DNA of 42,592 bases from an uncultured Acidobacteriota bacterium (GCA_937859595.1 CALMAH010000010.1:1-42592); one strand, 5' to 3'. Shown: positions 20,131-29,986, counted from the first letter of the stretch. Program-made: numbers and translations. Notes: a model not told the origin generated them from the sequence alone.

Positions 20131-21444
20131 ATGCGTCCACAGGAAGTTATCGCCGTAAAACGAGACGGGGCCGCCCTGTCCCGGGAACAGATCGACACCT
20201 TCATTGAGGGTGTATGTGACGGGACGTGGACCGACTATCAGATCTCTGCGATGCTGATGGCAATGTTCACACGCGGACTTTCGGAAGACGAGCAAAGCGC
20301 TTTGACATACGCCATGCTTCATTCCGGAGAGGTGCTCGACCTTTCGGACATCGCCAGGCCCAAGGCAGACAAGCATTCAACAGGGGGAGTGGGCGACAAG
20401 ACCTCGCTGGTGATCGCACCGGTACTGGCCGCGTGCGGGGTTGCCGTTCCGATGATCTCAGGCCGGGGGCTAGGGCATACGGGCGGCACGCTGGACAAGT
20501 TGGAATCGATTCCGGGCTACAACGTGGACCTTTCGACATCGGAGTTCAGGGCTGTGGTCGAGAAATGCGGGTTCGCGATGTCCGGCCAGACCGCCGACAT
20601 CGCTCCAGCGGACAAAAAACTCTATGCGCTCCGCGACGCGACCGCGACCGTGCCGTACATGCCGCTGATCGTAGCCTCGATAATGTCGAAAAAGCTGGCA
20701 GAAGGCCTAGACGCCCTGATACTCGACGTAAAGACCGGCAACGGTGCGTTCATGTCGTCGAGGGAAGACTCGGCGGAACTTGCAAGGGCCCTTGTTGCAA
20801 CGGGAAAAAATTTCGGTTTGCAGACCCAGGCCCTGGTCACGGACATGAGCCAGCCGCTAGGGCGATATGTGGGTAACGACCTTGAGACTTTCGAGTGTCT
20901 GCAGATACTTCGAAACGAGACGCCGCCGGGGGCAGGGACGACACGCGAGCTTTCGAAGGAGCTTTGTGCAAGGCTTTTGGTGCTGGCTGGACAGGCGGAA
21001 GATGTTACAACCGCCGAAGACATGGTCGAATCAAAGCTTTCTGGTGGAGGGGCATTTGAGACGTTTGTTCGGAACTGTGAGTTGCAGGGCGGGGATGTAG
21101 CTGTCTGCGAGGAACCGGCAAGGCTATTAAAGGCAGGCCTTTACCGGCACGAGATAGTTGCCGATCGCGCGGGATTTGTGGCCGCGGCGGAGGCTCTTGC
21201 GATCGGCGGTTCAGTGGTTACTATCGGTGGCGGACGCCAGAGGGCTGAGGACAGGATCGACCACAGCGTCGGGTTCGAGTGCCATGCGAAGGTCGGGGAC
21301 GAGGTCGAGAGCGGCGATCTGCTCGGCGTTTTGATCTGTCGAAATGAGCAGCAGGCGGGGGCGGTTAGCGAAAAACTCGGCGCAGCGTATAAAATATCGG
21401 AACATCCCGTTGAGCCTCCGAAATTGGTGCACGAAATTGTGTAG
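20131..21444 (+). CDS. pdp: Pyrimidine-nucleoside/thymidine phosphorylase
   Basis: Reversible phosphorolysis of pyrimidine nucleosides to base and (deoxy)ribose 1-phosphate. The 437-residue protein has the family signature GRGLGHTGGTLDKLES, the phosphate-binding region KHSTGGVGDKTSLV and LILDVKTGNGAFM. It is followed by a nucleoside-type BMP lipoprotein and ABC ATPase, seven bases apart or less, so the block is a nucleoside uptake and salvage unit. It could be called deoA instead, since substrate choice is not readable. Confidence 0.93.
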   Translation: MRPQEVIAVKRDGAALSREQIDTFIEGVCDGTWTDYQISAMLMAMFTRGLSEDEQSALTYAMLHSGEVLDLSDIARPKADKHSTGGVGDKTSLVIAPVLAACGVAVPMISGRGLGHTGGTLDKLESIPGYNVDLSTSEFRAVVEKCGFAMSGQTADIAPADKKLYALRDATATVPYMPLIVASIMSKKLAEGLDALILDVKTGNGAFMSSREDSAELARALVATGKNFGLQTQALVTDMSQPLGRYVGNDLETFECLQILRNETPPGAGTTRELSKELCARLLVLAGQAEDVTTAEDMVESKLSGGGAFETFVRNCELQGGDVAVCEEPARLLKAGLYRHEIVADRAGFVAAAEALAIGGSVVTIGGGRQRAEDRIDHSVGFECHAKVGDEVESGDLLGVLICRNEQQAGAVSEKLGAAYKISEHPVEPPKLVHEIV

Positions 21445-21450
21445 AGACCT

Positions 21451-22503
21451 ATGCCAAGAAACACGTATATCGTTATTTTGTTGTTAGTTGCGACGTTGGG
21501 GGTATCCTGCGGCAGACAGGCGGACGCGAGACGGGAGAACTGTCAGATAAGGGTAGGGATCGTTTTTGACATCGGCGGAAAGAACGACCGATCGTTCAAC
21601 GCGGCTGCGTGGGAGGGCGTGCGGAAGGCCGAACAAGATCTTCCGATCTGCCTATACGACGTGGAACCCGGCAACCCGACCTCGATCGAACCTGCGATGA
21701 GAGCGTTTGCCGAGCGCAATTTTGACCTGATAATCGGCGTCGGTTTTGCACAGGGTCCGATAATGCAAACGGTGGCGACCGACTATCCCGATATAAAATT
21801 CGCTATTGTGGACGGTGTCATATTCGAGGCAGACGGGAAAACACCGAAATCGAACGTCGCTTCACTGGTATTTCGCGAGCACGAGGGTTCATATCTGGTT
21901 GGGATGATAGCCGCATCGAAGTCGCGGACCGGGGTGATAGGCTTTCTGGGAGGTATGGATATTCCGCTTATCCATCGCTTCAACAAGGGTTACGAGGAAG
22001 GCGCGAAGGCAGTAAACCCAGATATTCGCATACATACGAACTACGTGGGCGTGACCGATCACGCGTGGAACAATCCCGGCAAGGGAAAGGAGCTTGCTCT
22101 CTCGCAGATCGAAAAGGGGGCGGACGTGATCTTTACGGCTGCCGGGAATTCGGGACTGGGAGCATTTGATGCCGTCGAACAGTACGGGATAAATCCGGAC
22201 GGCCATGCGAACCGATTTGTTATCGGCGTCGATTCAAACCAGAACGGGGTGAAACCCGGCTTTGTGCTCACATCGATGGTGAAACGGGTGGATGTTGCGG
22301 TTTACGACGCGGTACAGGAGGTGCTCGAAGGGCGTTTCAAAGGAGGCTTTCACGTGTTCGGCCTGGAAGAAGACGGGGTGATCTATGCGATGGACGAGCA
22401 CAACCGGGCACTCATTCCGCGAGAGGTTATCGAAAAGGTGGAGGCGGCCAGGACGGCAATAGTCGAGGGCGAGATAAAGGTGACGGATGCGATGGCGAAC
22501 TGA
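21451..22503 (+). CDS. BMP-family nucleoside-binding lipoprotein
   Basis: A 350-residue lipoprotein: a hydrophobic signal followed by the lipobox GVSC with Cys20. The body belongs to the BMP/PnrA-like substrate-binding proteins ([75 protein letters not shown]), the nucleoside-binding component of ABC importers. Neighbours, a nucleoside phosphorylase before and a double ATPase after, support nucleoside uptake. No sequencing-type oddities seen. Confidence 0.92.
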   Translation: MPRNTYIVILLLVATLGVSCGRQADARRENCQIRVGIVFDIGGKNDRSFNAAAWEGVRKAEQDLPICLYDVEPGNPTSIEPAMRAFAERNFDLIIGVGFAQGPIMQTVATDYPDIKFAIVDGVIFEADGKTPKSNVASLVFREHEGSYLVGMIAASKSRTGVIGFLGGMDIPLIHRFNKGYEEGAKAVNPDIRIHTNYVGVTDHAWNNPGKGKELALSQIEKGADVIFTAAGNSGLGAFDAVEQYGINPDGHANRFVIGVDSNQNGVKPGFVLTSMVKRVDVAVYDAVQEVLEGRFKGGFHVFGLEEDGVIYAMDEHNRALIPREVIEKVEAARTAIVEGEIKVTDAMAN

Positions 22504-22505
22504 AT

Positions 22506-23996
22506 ATGCTTGAGGTTAAGAACATTAGAAAGACCTTCGGGGATACCGTTGCAAATGATGACGTTTCAATCGCGGTACGCGCGGGCACGATCCATGCGAT
22601 CGTAGGTGAGAACGGAGCCGGGAAATCGACGATAATGCGTATCGTCTATGGGTTTTACTCAGCGGACAGCGGCGAGATAGTGCTCGACGGCCGGCCCGTT
22701 TCGATAAACAACCCACAGGACGCGATCAAGCTCGGAATAGGAATGGTACATCAGCACTTTATGCTGGTGGACACGATGACCGTCGCGGAAAACATCATCC
22801 TCGGAGCTGAGACGGGCTCGGCCGCGAACCTTGATCTTGAAAAGGCAAAGAAAGAGATCGTGCAGCTGTCCGAGGAACTGAAGCTGGGCGTAGATCCGGA
22901 AGCACTTATTGAAGACCTTTCGGTCGGGGCACAGCAGCGAGTGGAACTTCTTAAGGCCCTGTTCCGCGATGCCAAACTGCTTATACTCGACGAGCCGACA
23001 GCCGTTCTTTCTCCTCAAGAGGTCGAGGAATTTTTCGGTATTTTGCGGAAAATGAAGGCCCAGGGTAAGACGATAGTCATAATCACCCACAAACTCGAAG
23101 AGGTGCTGGCGATCTCCGATGAAGTGACGGTGATGCGAGACGGCCGGACGGTTGGGAATCTGCAGACCGCCGAAACCAACACGGCCGAACTTGCAAGGAT
23201 GATCGTCGGGCGTGACGTGCTGCTGCGTGTGGAGAAAACGGACGCTGAGCCGGACGGGGCGGTGCTATCTGTGGAAGACCTGAAAGTGGAGGGCGGACAC
23301 GGGATGGCCGTTGACGGCCTTTCGCTGGTGGTCCGAGCCGGGGAGATCGTAGGGATAGCCGGAATCGAGGGTAACGGCCAGACGGAGCTGATTGAGGCGT
23401 TGGCGGGGCTCCGGGCCACTTCGGGCGGGAGCATTCTTTTCGAGGGCGAAGACGTAACGGGATATTCGGCCCGTAAGCTTAAGGAACTTGGTATCGGACA
23501 TATACCCGAAGACCGGCACAAGCGCGGCTTATTGCTCGATTTTGAACTGACCGAGAACTCGATATTGGGGATCCATTACCGCGAACCCGTTTCGGCAGGT
23601 GGATTTATCAAGAAAGAGGTAGTGTCGGCAAGAACCAGGGAGATCATCAATGATTTTGACGTTCGTCCGCCGAGGCCGGAACTGACGGCAAGATCGCTCT
23701 CGGGCGGAAATCAGCAAAAACTGATAATCGGAAGGGAATTTGTACTTGAGCCAAAACTGCTTTTGGTGTCGCAGCCGACCCGAGGCGTGGACATCGGTGC
23801 GATCGAGTTTATCCATCGGAAGTTAATAGAACTGCGCGACCGCGGTGCGGCGGTTCTACTGGTATCGGCAGAACTTGAAGAAGTAACGGCACTTGCGGAT
23901 CGGTTGCTGGTGATCCGAAAGGGCAGGATCGTAGGCGAAGTGGACCCGAGATCGACGACCTTTGAAAGGATCGGGCTTCTGATGACGGGGGGATAA
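22506..23996 (+). CDS. Nucleoside-type ABC importer, double ATP-binding subunit
   Basis: A 496-residue ATPase with two nucleotide-binding domains, as in the sugar/nucleoside importers of the NupO/YufO type. The first has Walker [10 protein letters not shown] (34-42), signature LSVGAQQR and Walker [14 protein letters not shown]. The second has the degenerate [10 protein letters not shown] loop, LSGGNQQK and [15 protein letters not shown], whose Gln for Glu is normal for this subfamily. Coupled to the BMP lipoprotein (two-base spacing). The two permease genes expected next are missing; the following gene is convergent. Confidence 0.93.
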   Translation: MLEVKNIRKTFGDTVANDDVSIAVRAGTIHAIVGENGAGKSTIMRIVYGFYSADSGEIVLDGRPVSINNPQDAIKLGIGMVHQHFMLVDTMTVAENIILGAETGSAANLDLEKAKKEIVQLSEELKLGVDPEALIEDLSVGAQQRVELLKALFRDAKLLILDEPTAVLSPQEVEEFFGILRKMKAQGKTIVIITHKLEEVLAISDEVTVMRDGRTVGNLQTAETNTAELARMIVGRDVLLRVEKTDAEPDGAVLSVEDLKVEGGHGMAVDGLSLVVRAGEIVGIAGIEGNGQTELIEALAGLRATSGGSILFEGEDVTGYSARKLKELGIGHIPEDRHKRGLLLDFELTENSILGIHYREPVSAGGFIKKEVVSARTREIINDFDVRPPRPELTARSLSGGNQQKLIIGREFVLEPKLLLVSQPTRGVDIGAIEFIHRKLIELRDRGAAVLLVSAELEEVTALADRLLVIRKGRIVGEVDPRSTTFERIGLLMTGG

Positions 23997-24138
23997 GTCG
24001 GTAGGCATGCAAGCTGGATCGTCAGCAAAGGCGGTCCTGAAATGTATTGCGCCACAATCGGACCTACGAGAGCACCGAAGTGGTTATAAAAGAATGTAAT
24101 AAATTTACCTCGTGTTTGGAAATTAAGACCAAGTCAAA

Positions 24139-25353
24139 TCATCCTTTGCTGCCCAAGAGATCCTTTAGGCGATCAACTGCGGTCTGAAGGTTTTCCATCG
24201 AGGTCGCGTACGATAACCGTAGAAATCCCTCGGCACCAAATCCGGCACCATCTGTTACCACCACGTGAATTTCCTTCAGAAGATGGTCGGCGACGTCAGC
24301 AGAAATGCGAAACCGGCCGCCAAGCAATTCCCGCACATCGACAAACGCATAAAACGCTCCTTCGGGCATTGCGCACTTAAACCCCTTAACTGTGTTAACC
24401 GCCGGAACGAACCAGTTTCTGCGGGCATAGTATTCGTCAAGCATTGAGGAGACCGCATTCAGCGAACGTTCGGTGTCGAGCAGAGCCTTTGCGCAAGCAT
24501 ATTGCACGAATGAGGTCGGATGAGTTGCCGAATGGCTCTGCAGCTTGACCATTGCCTTGGTCCAAGATTCATTGGCTATCGTATAACCGGAGCGCCAACC
24601 TGTCATCGCAAAGGTTTTTGAAAAGCTGCCGGCAACACAGACAAAATGCCTAAGTTCGGGCGGAAGCATCGCCAGCGAGAACGGCTCGGCCGGACGATAA
24701 GCGAAAAATAGGTAGCACTCGTCGGTTAGAACATAAACCCCCTTTTCAGCACAGACCTCGACGATCTTTCGCATTTCGTCAGGTGGGATCACCCGGCCCG
24801 TAGGATTATTCGGAGAATTTACGATGAGGAGCCTGGTCTTTGGGGTGATCGAGGAGCGGACCTGATCGGCGGTAAGCACGAAACCGGTTGACTCCGTGTC
24901 TATTACGACATTATTCGCCCCGCAAAAAATGACAATTTCGGGGAAGGTAACCCAATATGGCGCGGGCACCAGAACGTCATCACCAGGGTTCAGGATAGAG
25001 CACGCCGCGTTGAACAAGGCCTGTTTTCCTCCACAAGAGGCGGCGACCTCGGTCGGCAGCACTGCGGCATCGAAACAAGTGGCATAGAACGCCGAGACGG
25101 CGCCGCGAAACTCCGCGAGGCCGCTGCTGGGGGTATATTTGGTCAAACCCCGCGAGAGCCCTTCGATCGCATAGTTCTTAACGAATTCGGGAGTGTCGAA
25201 GTCGGGTTCGCCCACGGTGAGGTCGATCACGCTGTGTCCCTCTTTTCGCAGGTCTGCAGCGGCCTGGGCTGCGGCGAATGTGGACGAGGCCTTCATACGG
25301 GAAACAGTATTCGATACGGGAAAATCCATAGCAGTTTTCTGGCGTGTATCCAT
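24139..25353 (-). CDS. PLP-dependent aminotransferase, class I/II (aspartate-type)
   Basis: A 404-residue fold-type I PLP enzyme. The Schiff-base lysine is in SFSKTFAMTGWRSGY, VNSPNNPTG and VLTDECY mark the PLP phosphate and ring contacts, and RLSYATSMENLQTAVDRL is the substrate-Arg region. This matches the aspartate/prephenate aminotransferase I-gamma group, with aspartate or aromatic acids as the likely substrates. ATG 25353 is chosen, with AAAGGA close upstream; ATG 25329 is an alternative. It is followed in the same direction by nothing nearer than the convergent ABC gene. Confidence 0.88.
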   Translation of the reverse strand: MDTRQKTAMDFPVSNTVSRMKASSTFAAAQAAADLRKEGHSVIDLTVGEPDFDTPEFVKNYAIEGLSRGLTKYTPSSGLAEFRGAVSAFYATCFDAAVLPTEVAASCGGKQALFNAACSILNPGDDVLVPAPYWVTFPEIVIFCGANNVVIDTESTGFVLTADQVRSSITPKTRLLIVNSPNNPTGRVIPPDEMRKIVEVCAEKGVYVLTDECYLFFAYRPAEPFSLAMLPPELRHFVCVAGSFSKTFAMTGWRSGYTIANESWTKAMVKLQSHSATHPTSFVQYACAKALLDTERSLNAVSSMLDEYYARRNWFVPAVNTVKGFKCAMPEGAFYAFVDVRELLGGRFRISADVADHLLKEIHVVVTDGAGFGAEGFLRLSYATSMENLQTAVDRLKDLLGSKG

Positions 25354-25396
25354 TTCCTTTGCTCTTTGGTGATTTCGAAACCGGGGCCGTTATTGG

Positions 25397-25897
25397 TTAC
25401 TTGCTTCCATGTCCAAGCTTTTCGCTCATTTTCGTCTCGACCGACTTAGGGATCAGCCCCTCGACACGGCCGCCAAGTTCGAACACTTGTTTCATAAGGG
25501 TCGATGATACATAGGAATATTCCTCTCCCGCCATCAAGAAGACGGTCTCGATCCCGGGCTCGAGTTTCCGATTCATCAACGCCATCCTGAGCTCGTACTC
25601 ATAGTCGCTAACGGCGCGGATGCCGCGTACGATCGCAGTTGCACCCGATTCACGTGCAAAATGCGCGGTCAACCCGGTGAACGAGGCAACCAAGAGCTCA
25701 CAACCGTTGCCGCCAAGCGACGGCAGGATATCTCGGATCATTTCGCACCGCTCGTCCACAGAAAACATCGGTTTCTTGTCCGGATTGTTCAAAACGGAGA
25801 TGATGATCTCATCGAAAAGTGGAAGGCTGCGCCTGATGATATCAAGATGGCCGTTGGTAAGCGGGTCAAACGAACCGGGGAAAATAGCGCGACGCAT
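25397..25897 (-). CDS. coaD: Phosphopantetheine adenylyltransferase CoaD
   Basis: Penultimate step of coenzyme A synthesis: 4'-phosphopantetheine plus ATP to dephospho-CoA. The 166-residue protein starts AIFPGSFDPLTNGHLDII, with the TxGH motif, and contains VRGIRAVSDYEYEL and the Ser-rich SYVSSTLMKQ end motif. ATG 25897 fits the family start; the TTG at 25903 adds two residues only. It is 13 kb from panB-panC in this window, so CoA genes are dispersed. Confidence 0.96.
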   Translation of the reverse strand: MRRAIFPGSFDPLTNGHLDIIRRSLPLFDEIIISVLNNPDKKPMFSVDERCEMIRDILPSLGGNGCELLVASFTGLTAHFARESGATAIVRGIRAVSDYEYELRMALMNRKLEPGIETVFLMAGEEYSYVSSTLMKQVFELGGRVEGLIPKSVETKMSEKLGHGSK

Positions 25898-26120
25898 AAA
25901 CAATCGAATTCTAGTCTTTCAAGAGGCAATTGTGAAACCCAGCCGGAAGAATCCCAACGATTTTCACATATTCTTCACAAAACTTTCATATAAGGCTAAA
26001 TACGGCATCAACCTGTTTGGCTATGCTTCACCTGTGGCGAGCAGTGCGGAACAATGCAGATCGCCGACATTACGGAACGGACAGGGGCGGGAGATCATAT
26101 GTTGAACGGAGACTTAGAAT
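25898..26120. promoter_or_regulatory. Divergent promoter region coaD / hydrolase
   Basis: About 220 bases between coaD (minus) and the alpha/beta hydrolase (plus). It holds an AT-rich stretch (about 25960-26000, TTTTCACATATTCTTCACAAAACTTTCATATAAGG) compatible with promoters for either gene. No operator or riboswitch pattern is evident to me. Confidence 0.3.
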
Positions 26121-26966
26121 ATGCAATCAATCACAAAAACAAAATATGCATCGATCGGCGGGGGTATCAACTTGCCTTATGCCGAAAACGGGGAAGGCGA
26201 GGGAACGCCGGTGATATTTCTCCACGGCGTAACGGATTCACACAGATCTTTCGATCTTGTGATGCCATATTTACCGAAGGATCTACGTGCGATCGCAGTG
26301 ACCCAACGGGGCCATGGCGACGCTCCCCGGTTGGAGGGCGGTTACGGACCGGAAGAGTTGGCTGGGGACTTGAGGGCGTTCATTGATGCCCTTGATATCG
26401 ATAAGGCAATAGTCGTGGGCCATTCGATGGGCAGTTTTGCGGCTCAGCGCTTTGCCTTTGAGAATCCTGAACGTACGGCGGGCCTGGTCTTGATCGGCTC
26501 ATTTGTTACTTGCGGGGACAATACAGACTTGATCGAATTTGTCCGGACGGCGATCGCCGGGTTGACGGACCCTATCCCGGCGGAATTTGTACGTGAGTTT
26601 CAATCAAGCACCGTCGCTTTGGAAGTTCCGGAGGACTTTTTCGATATGGCTGTCGAAGAGAGCTTGAAAGTGCCCGCAAAGATCTGGAAGGAGGCCTGCG
26701 AGAGCATGATCGTTACTGATCATTCAGCGGAACTTGGCCGTATCTCTGCGCCGACAAAGCTTATCTGGGGAAGCGCCGATGCCTATTTCGACCGTTCGGT
26801 TCAGGACAGGCTGCTTTCGTTGATACCCAACTCGGATCTGAACATTTACGATGGTGCGGGGCATGCTCCGCATTGGGAAATGCCCGAGAGGATAGCTGTG
26901 GACATAGCGGCGTTCGTGGCATCGGTGACAGATACCGACCGAGCACTGGAACGGGCTGCTGCCTGA
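26121..26966 (+). CDS. Alpha/beta hydrolase
   Basis: A 281-residue alpha/beta-fold hydrolase, probably an esterase or lactonase-type enzyme. The nucleophile elbow VGHSMGS (Ser102), the oxyanion segment VIFLHGVTDSHRSF, the acid region LIWGSADAYF and the catalytic His in DGAGHAPHWEMPE are all present. No signal peptide is visible. The cap domain shows nothing specific. It stands alone, convergent with a TPR gene. Confidence 0.85.
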   Translation: MQSITKTKYASIGGGINLPYAENGEGEGTPVIFLHGVTDSHRSFDLVMPYLPKDLRAIAVTQRGHGDAPRLEGGYGPEELAGDLRAFIDALDIDKAIVVGHSMGSFAAQRFAFENPERTAGLVLIGSFVTCGDNTDLIEFVRTAIAGLTDPIPAEFVREFQSSTVALEVPEDFFDMAVEESLKVPAKIWKEACESMIVTDHSAELGRISAPTKLIWGSADAYFDRSVQDRLLSLIPNSDLNIYDGAGHAPHWEMPERIAVDIAAFVASVTDTDRALERAAA

Positions 26967-26979
26967 AGCAGAATTCAGG

Positions 26980-27007
26980 GCCGGCTCGGATAGCTACGGG
27001 CCGGCCG
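26980..27007. terminator. Candidate bidirectional terminator
   Basis: GGCCGGC (26980-26986) and GCCGGCC (27001-27007) form a perfect stem in the 51-base gap between two convergent genes. It is followed by CTCATTTTCC on the plus strand. The tract after the stem is weak, so the call is tentative. Confidence 0.4.
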
Positions 27008-27017
27008 CCTCATTTTC

Positions 27018-27797
27018 CTAGAAATTTCGCTTCAACAGTTCTCTTGCTCGTTCTACGGCTTCTTGATGTTCGAAGACGTATTCGGGATGGGGCTGCATCT
27101 TTAGCACTTTTTCCAATTGAACCCTCGCCTGCGCATCCTTTCGGACCGCCAGGTATGCCTCAGCGAGGTTAACAAGAACCCGAACGTTCTCTTTTTCGTA
27201 CTCAAGTGCTTTTTCAAGCAGCTCGACCGCTCGTTCCGCAGTACCGCCGCCGATGGTCCGGGTGCGCATTTCCAACTGTGCCAATGCCTCAAAGGCACTT
27301 GCGCCCTGATAATCCGGCTGCAACTCGATAACACGCTTCATAGCTTCGCGAATATCATCTACGGAGCGGATGCCGACCGTGACCGGACTAAGCTTCGCGA
27401 GTTCCCCAAGATTTGCACCATACCAAAAATGCCCTTCAGGCCGATCAGGCTCTACCCTCGATGCGATCAAGCCGGCATCGCGCCCCTTTTCATAAACAGG
27501 GGTTTTCTCAGATCCGGTCTCAAGTCGCTGGCCTAGAAAAAAGCTCATTTTTGCAAATCGCCATTCGACGTCGTAGCTCCGTTTTTCCGGATCTCTAACC
27601 GCCGCAAGCAGGTTTACCGCCGATCGCAACGCCTCGATCTCCTTATTTCCGGCAAATAATTCATCTGCCTTGGTGACGGCCGCAGAAATCGCTTCCGGCG
27701 AGACCCGCGATGTCTCGGCAGGGCTTCCCTGGGACGGGGAACAGCCGGCCAGTAGATACGAAGTAATTACAATTGTAATTAAAACGTAAAGTTTCAT
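27018..27797 (-). CDS. TPR-repeat lipoprotein, TatT-like
   Basis: A 259-residue lipoprotein from ATG 27797 with signal residues ending LLAGC (lipobox, Cys19). The body is helical, with tetratricopeptide-like repeats (EAMKRVIELQPDYQGASAFEALAQLE; AVELLEKALEYEKENVRVLVNLAEAYL; AQARVQLEKVLKMQP). The pattern resembles the TatT component found with TRAP-type or TatP proteins, but no partner is next to it. A longer frame to 27962 would lack a signal peptide and is not used. It is divergent from the HAD gene. Confidence 0.7.
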   Translation of the reverse strand: MKLYVLITIVITSYLLAGCSPSQGSPAETSRVSPEAISAAVTKADELFAGNKEIEALRSAVNLLAAVRDPEKRSYDVEWRFAKMSFFLGQRLETGSEKTPVYEKGRDAGLIASRVEPDRPEGHFWYGANLGELAKLSPVTVGIRSVDDIREAMKRVIELQPDYQGASAFEALAQLEMRTRTIGGGTAERAVELLEKALEYEKENVRVLVNLAEAYLAVRKDAQARVQLEKVLKMQPHPEYVFEHQEAVERARELLKRNF

Positions 27798-27890
27798 TCG
27801 CGCGGAGTAGAAATTCGACCTAATCATGCTAATATTCCTCATTGCGCAAAGTAAGAATATCGGGTAAAGGAACAATAACACAATTTGGAT

Positions 27891-28565
27891 ATGAACGGTA
27901 AGGAAAAGGCGGCAGCTTTTTACGACCTGGAGGGAACATTGGTAAGCACGAACCTTGTTCACACGCTAGGGTTTTATTCAACCCGGCAGCAAGGGTTGTG
28001 GCGAACAGCCAAGGCAAGCGTAAGCACGCTTGCGAAACTGCCTTTTTTTGGAGTAACTGACCTCTATTCGCGAAATGTTTTTAACGAGGTATTTTTTCGC
28101 AGTTATGCGGGTTGGTCTCAGGATCGATTGCGTTATTTTTCGGAAGAGCTTTTCGAGGATGTGCTGAAACCCGCAATTTATGCAGGAACGCCGGAGCTGA
28201 TAGAACAGGGCAAGAAGATCGGGCAGCGGCAGGTGGTTTTGACTGGAGCTCTGGATTTTACGATCGACCGGCTGATGGACCATCTGGGAATAGACGATTA
28301 TGTAGCCAACCGTCTCGAATTCGTTAACGGCTATGCGACGGGACGTGTGCTGCCGCCGGTTATGGCCTCGGCGACCAAGGCGAAGTGGATACGGGAATAT
28401 GCTGAGAGGGAAAACATCAATCTTTCCGAATCGTTTGCTTATTCTGACAGCATTTCAGATTTGCCGATGCTTTCGATAGTTGGGCATCCGGTAGCGGTCA
28501 ATCCTGATTTTAGGCTAAGACAGACGGCACGGCAGCACGATTGGGCTGTGCTGGATCTTAGGTGA
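27891..28565 (+). CDS. HAD-IB family phosphatase-like protein
   Basis: A 224-residue HAD-superfamily protein of subclass IB. Motif I is FYDLEGTLVSTN; the nucleophile Asp is present but the general acid, normally Asp two positions later, is Glu. Motif II is VVLTGALD, motif III AKWIREYA, motif IV AYSDSISDLPML. The helical cap insert follows motif I as usual. Members dephosphorylate small phosphorylated metabolites or lipids. The Glu substitution may alter the reaction. Divergent from the TPR gene; TTG 27885 is an alternative start. Confidence 0.82.
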   Translation: MNGKEKAAAFYDLEGTLVSTNLVHTLGFYSTRQQGLWRTAKASVSTLAKLPFFGVTDLYSRNVFNEVFFRSYAGWSQDRLRYFSEELFEDVLKPAIYAGTPELIEQGKKIGQRQVVLTGALDFTIDRLMDHLGIDDYVANRLEFVNGYATGRVLPPVMASATKAKWIREYAERENINLSESFAYSDSISDLPMLSIVGHPVAVNPDFRLRQTARQHDWAVLDLR

Positions 28566-28602
28566 TGATCGCGGCGAAGAGTTGTTTCGATAGAGAGGTT
28601 TT

Positions 28603-29547
28603 GTGAAGGTTTCAACTTATAGGTTGTTGTTATTGCTAGCGGGCGTCTTGTCTGCGGCATCGTTCGCGCTTGGCCAGGTTTCGGCAACCGTAGAGGCTCC
28701 GAAATCGGATGTCATCGACGCATGCCGGTTGATCTGCGACATCAGGCATCTTTCGTCAGACGAAATGGAAGGGAGGTCGGCGGAGAGGCCGTCGATATTC
28801 AAGGCCAGGGATTTTGTCGAACAGAGATTTCGCGAATCGGGGCTTGAGCCGATGGGCAGATCTTTCAAGCAGGAATTCAGGATAACGCAGCCCCTGACGG
28901 AAGAAACGCTCTTGGGAGTTAACTTTATCGGGGTGATAAAAGGTGGTGGCAAGGCGGACAAGTATATTGTCATAACCGCGCATTACGACCACGTCGGTAT
29001 CAGGAACGGTGATATCTACAACGGGGCGGACGATAACGCATCGGGCACAGCGGCCCTGTTCGCTATAGCCAAATATTTCAGCGGCAATAAGCCGGATCAC
29101 TCGCTGATCTTTGTTGCATTTGATGCGGAAGAACGCGGGCTGCAGGGCGCGCGGCATTTTGTCGCAAATCTACCGGTGGCCAAGGAATCCATTTTGCTGA
29201 ACATAAATATGGATATGATCTCGCGGAACGACAAGGGTGAGCTTTATGCGGCGGGAACGTTTCACTATCCGCAGTTCAAGCCGGCTCTCGAGAAGGTCCG
29301 GAAAACGGCACCGGTCAAGCTGCTGCTCGGCCACGACATTCCGGGTACGGGGCGCGACGATTGGACAAACCAGTCTGACCATGCCGCATTTCACCGCGCC
29401 GGCATACCGTTTATCTATTTCGGCGTCGAGGACCACAAGGATTACCATCGCCCGACCGATACCTTTGAAAACATTCAGCCGGAGTTTTATGTGAAGGCGG
29501 TGGAGACGATCATCGAGGCGGTGAAAGAAGTAGACGGTAGGCGGTAG
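28603..29547 (+). CDS. Secreted M28-family metallopeptidase
   Basis: A 314-residue zinc aminopeptidase-type protein starting at GTG with AGAGG upstream; the signal peptide (about 24 residues) ends ALGQ. Metal ligands are visible as AHYDH, GADDNASG, DAEERG, NMDM and the final His in EDHKDYHRPTDT, in family order. It probably cleaves peptides in the periplasm. It follows the HAD gene by about 37 bases. The last codons run directly into a 7-bp tandem repeat starting at 29530. Confidence 0.93.
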   Translation: MKVSTYRLLLLLAGVLSAASFALGQVSATVEAPKSDVIDACRLICDIRHLSSDEMEGRSAERPSIFKARDFVEQRFRESGLEPMGRSFKQEFRITQPLTEETLLGVNFIGVIKGGGKADKYIVITAHYDHVGIRNGDIYNGADDNASGTAALFAIAKYFSGNKPDHSLIFVAFDAEERGLQGARHFVANLPVAKESILLNINMDMISRNDKGELYAAGTFHYPQFKPALEKVRKTAPVKLLLGHDIPGTGRDDWTNQSDHAAFHRAGIPFIYFGVEDHKDYHRPTDTFENIQPEFYVKAVETIIEAVKEVDGRR

Positions 29548-29560
29548 GCAGTAGACGGGA
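29530..29560. repeat. Left heptad repeat, GTAGACG type
   Basis: GTAGACG-GTAGGCG-GTAGGCA-GTAGACG runs across the stop codon of the M28 gene. Its first eleven bases GTAGACGGTAG (29530-29540) are the exact reverse complement of CTACCGTCTAC at 29960-29970, so the pair brackets the four-helix-bundle gene. Confidence 0.8.
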
Positions 29561-29574
29561 GGTGGTCGATCAAC

Positions 29575-29931
29575 GTGGCATCACAAACGTTTCAGGATGT
29601 TGAAGTCTGGCAGAACGCTCATCGGTGGGTGCTCAAGGTATATGAATATTCGGAGAGGTTTCCGAAACACGAGCTCTATGGTTTGGCTTCACAGCTTCGA
29701 AGAGCGGCCGTTTCAGTCCCCGCGAATTTCGCCGAAGGCTTCAAGAAGCTCGGATTGAATGACAAGCTTAGGTTTTACAATATCGCTCAAGGATCATTAG
29801 AAGAGTGTCGATACTACCTGATACTCGCTGCCGACCTCGGTTACGGGGATACAACGGAATTAAAAGAGGATTTGGATAGAGTTGGCAGATTGCTCGATGG
29901 CTACATGAGGGTAATAAGGAATCGACGCTAG
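29575..29931 (+). CDS. Four-helix bundle protein (23S rRNA intervening-sequence type)
   Basis: A 118-residue protein starting at GTG with GGGAGGTGG nine or so bases upstream. It matches the small four-helix-bundle family (IVP/S23-like): [50 protein letters not shown], with [17 protein letters not shown] as the family core, and a second half [15 protein letters not shown]. Members occur in 23S rRNA intervening sequences and, more often, as orphan genes scattered in repeats. Their function is unproven. Here it lies between inverted heptad repeats. Confidence 0.85.
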   Translation: MASQTFQDVEVWQNAHRWVLKVYEYSERFPKHELYGLASQLRRAAVSVPANFAEGFKKLGLNDKLRFYNIAQGSLEECRYYLILAADLGYGDTTELKEDLDRVGRLLDGYMRVIRNRR

Positions 29932-29959
29932 TGAGATTCGAGTCCGTCGGTTGTCGCGT

Positions 29960-29986
29960 CTACCGTCTACCGTCTACCGGCTTCCG
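29960..29986. repeat. Right heptad repeat, inverted copy
   Basis: Heptads CTACCGT repeated (29960-29980) are the reverse complement of the left GTAGACG/GTAGGCG array, giving an inverted pair about 430 bases apart that encloses the four-helix-bundle gene. Confidence 0.75.
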
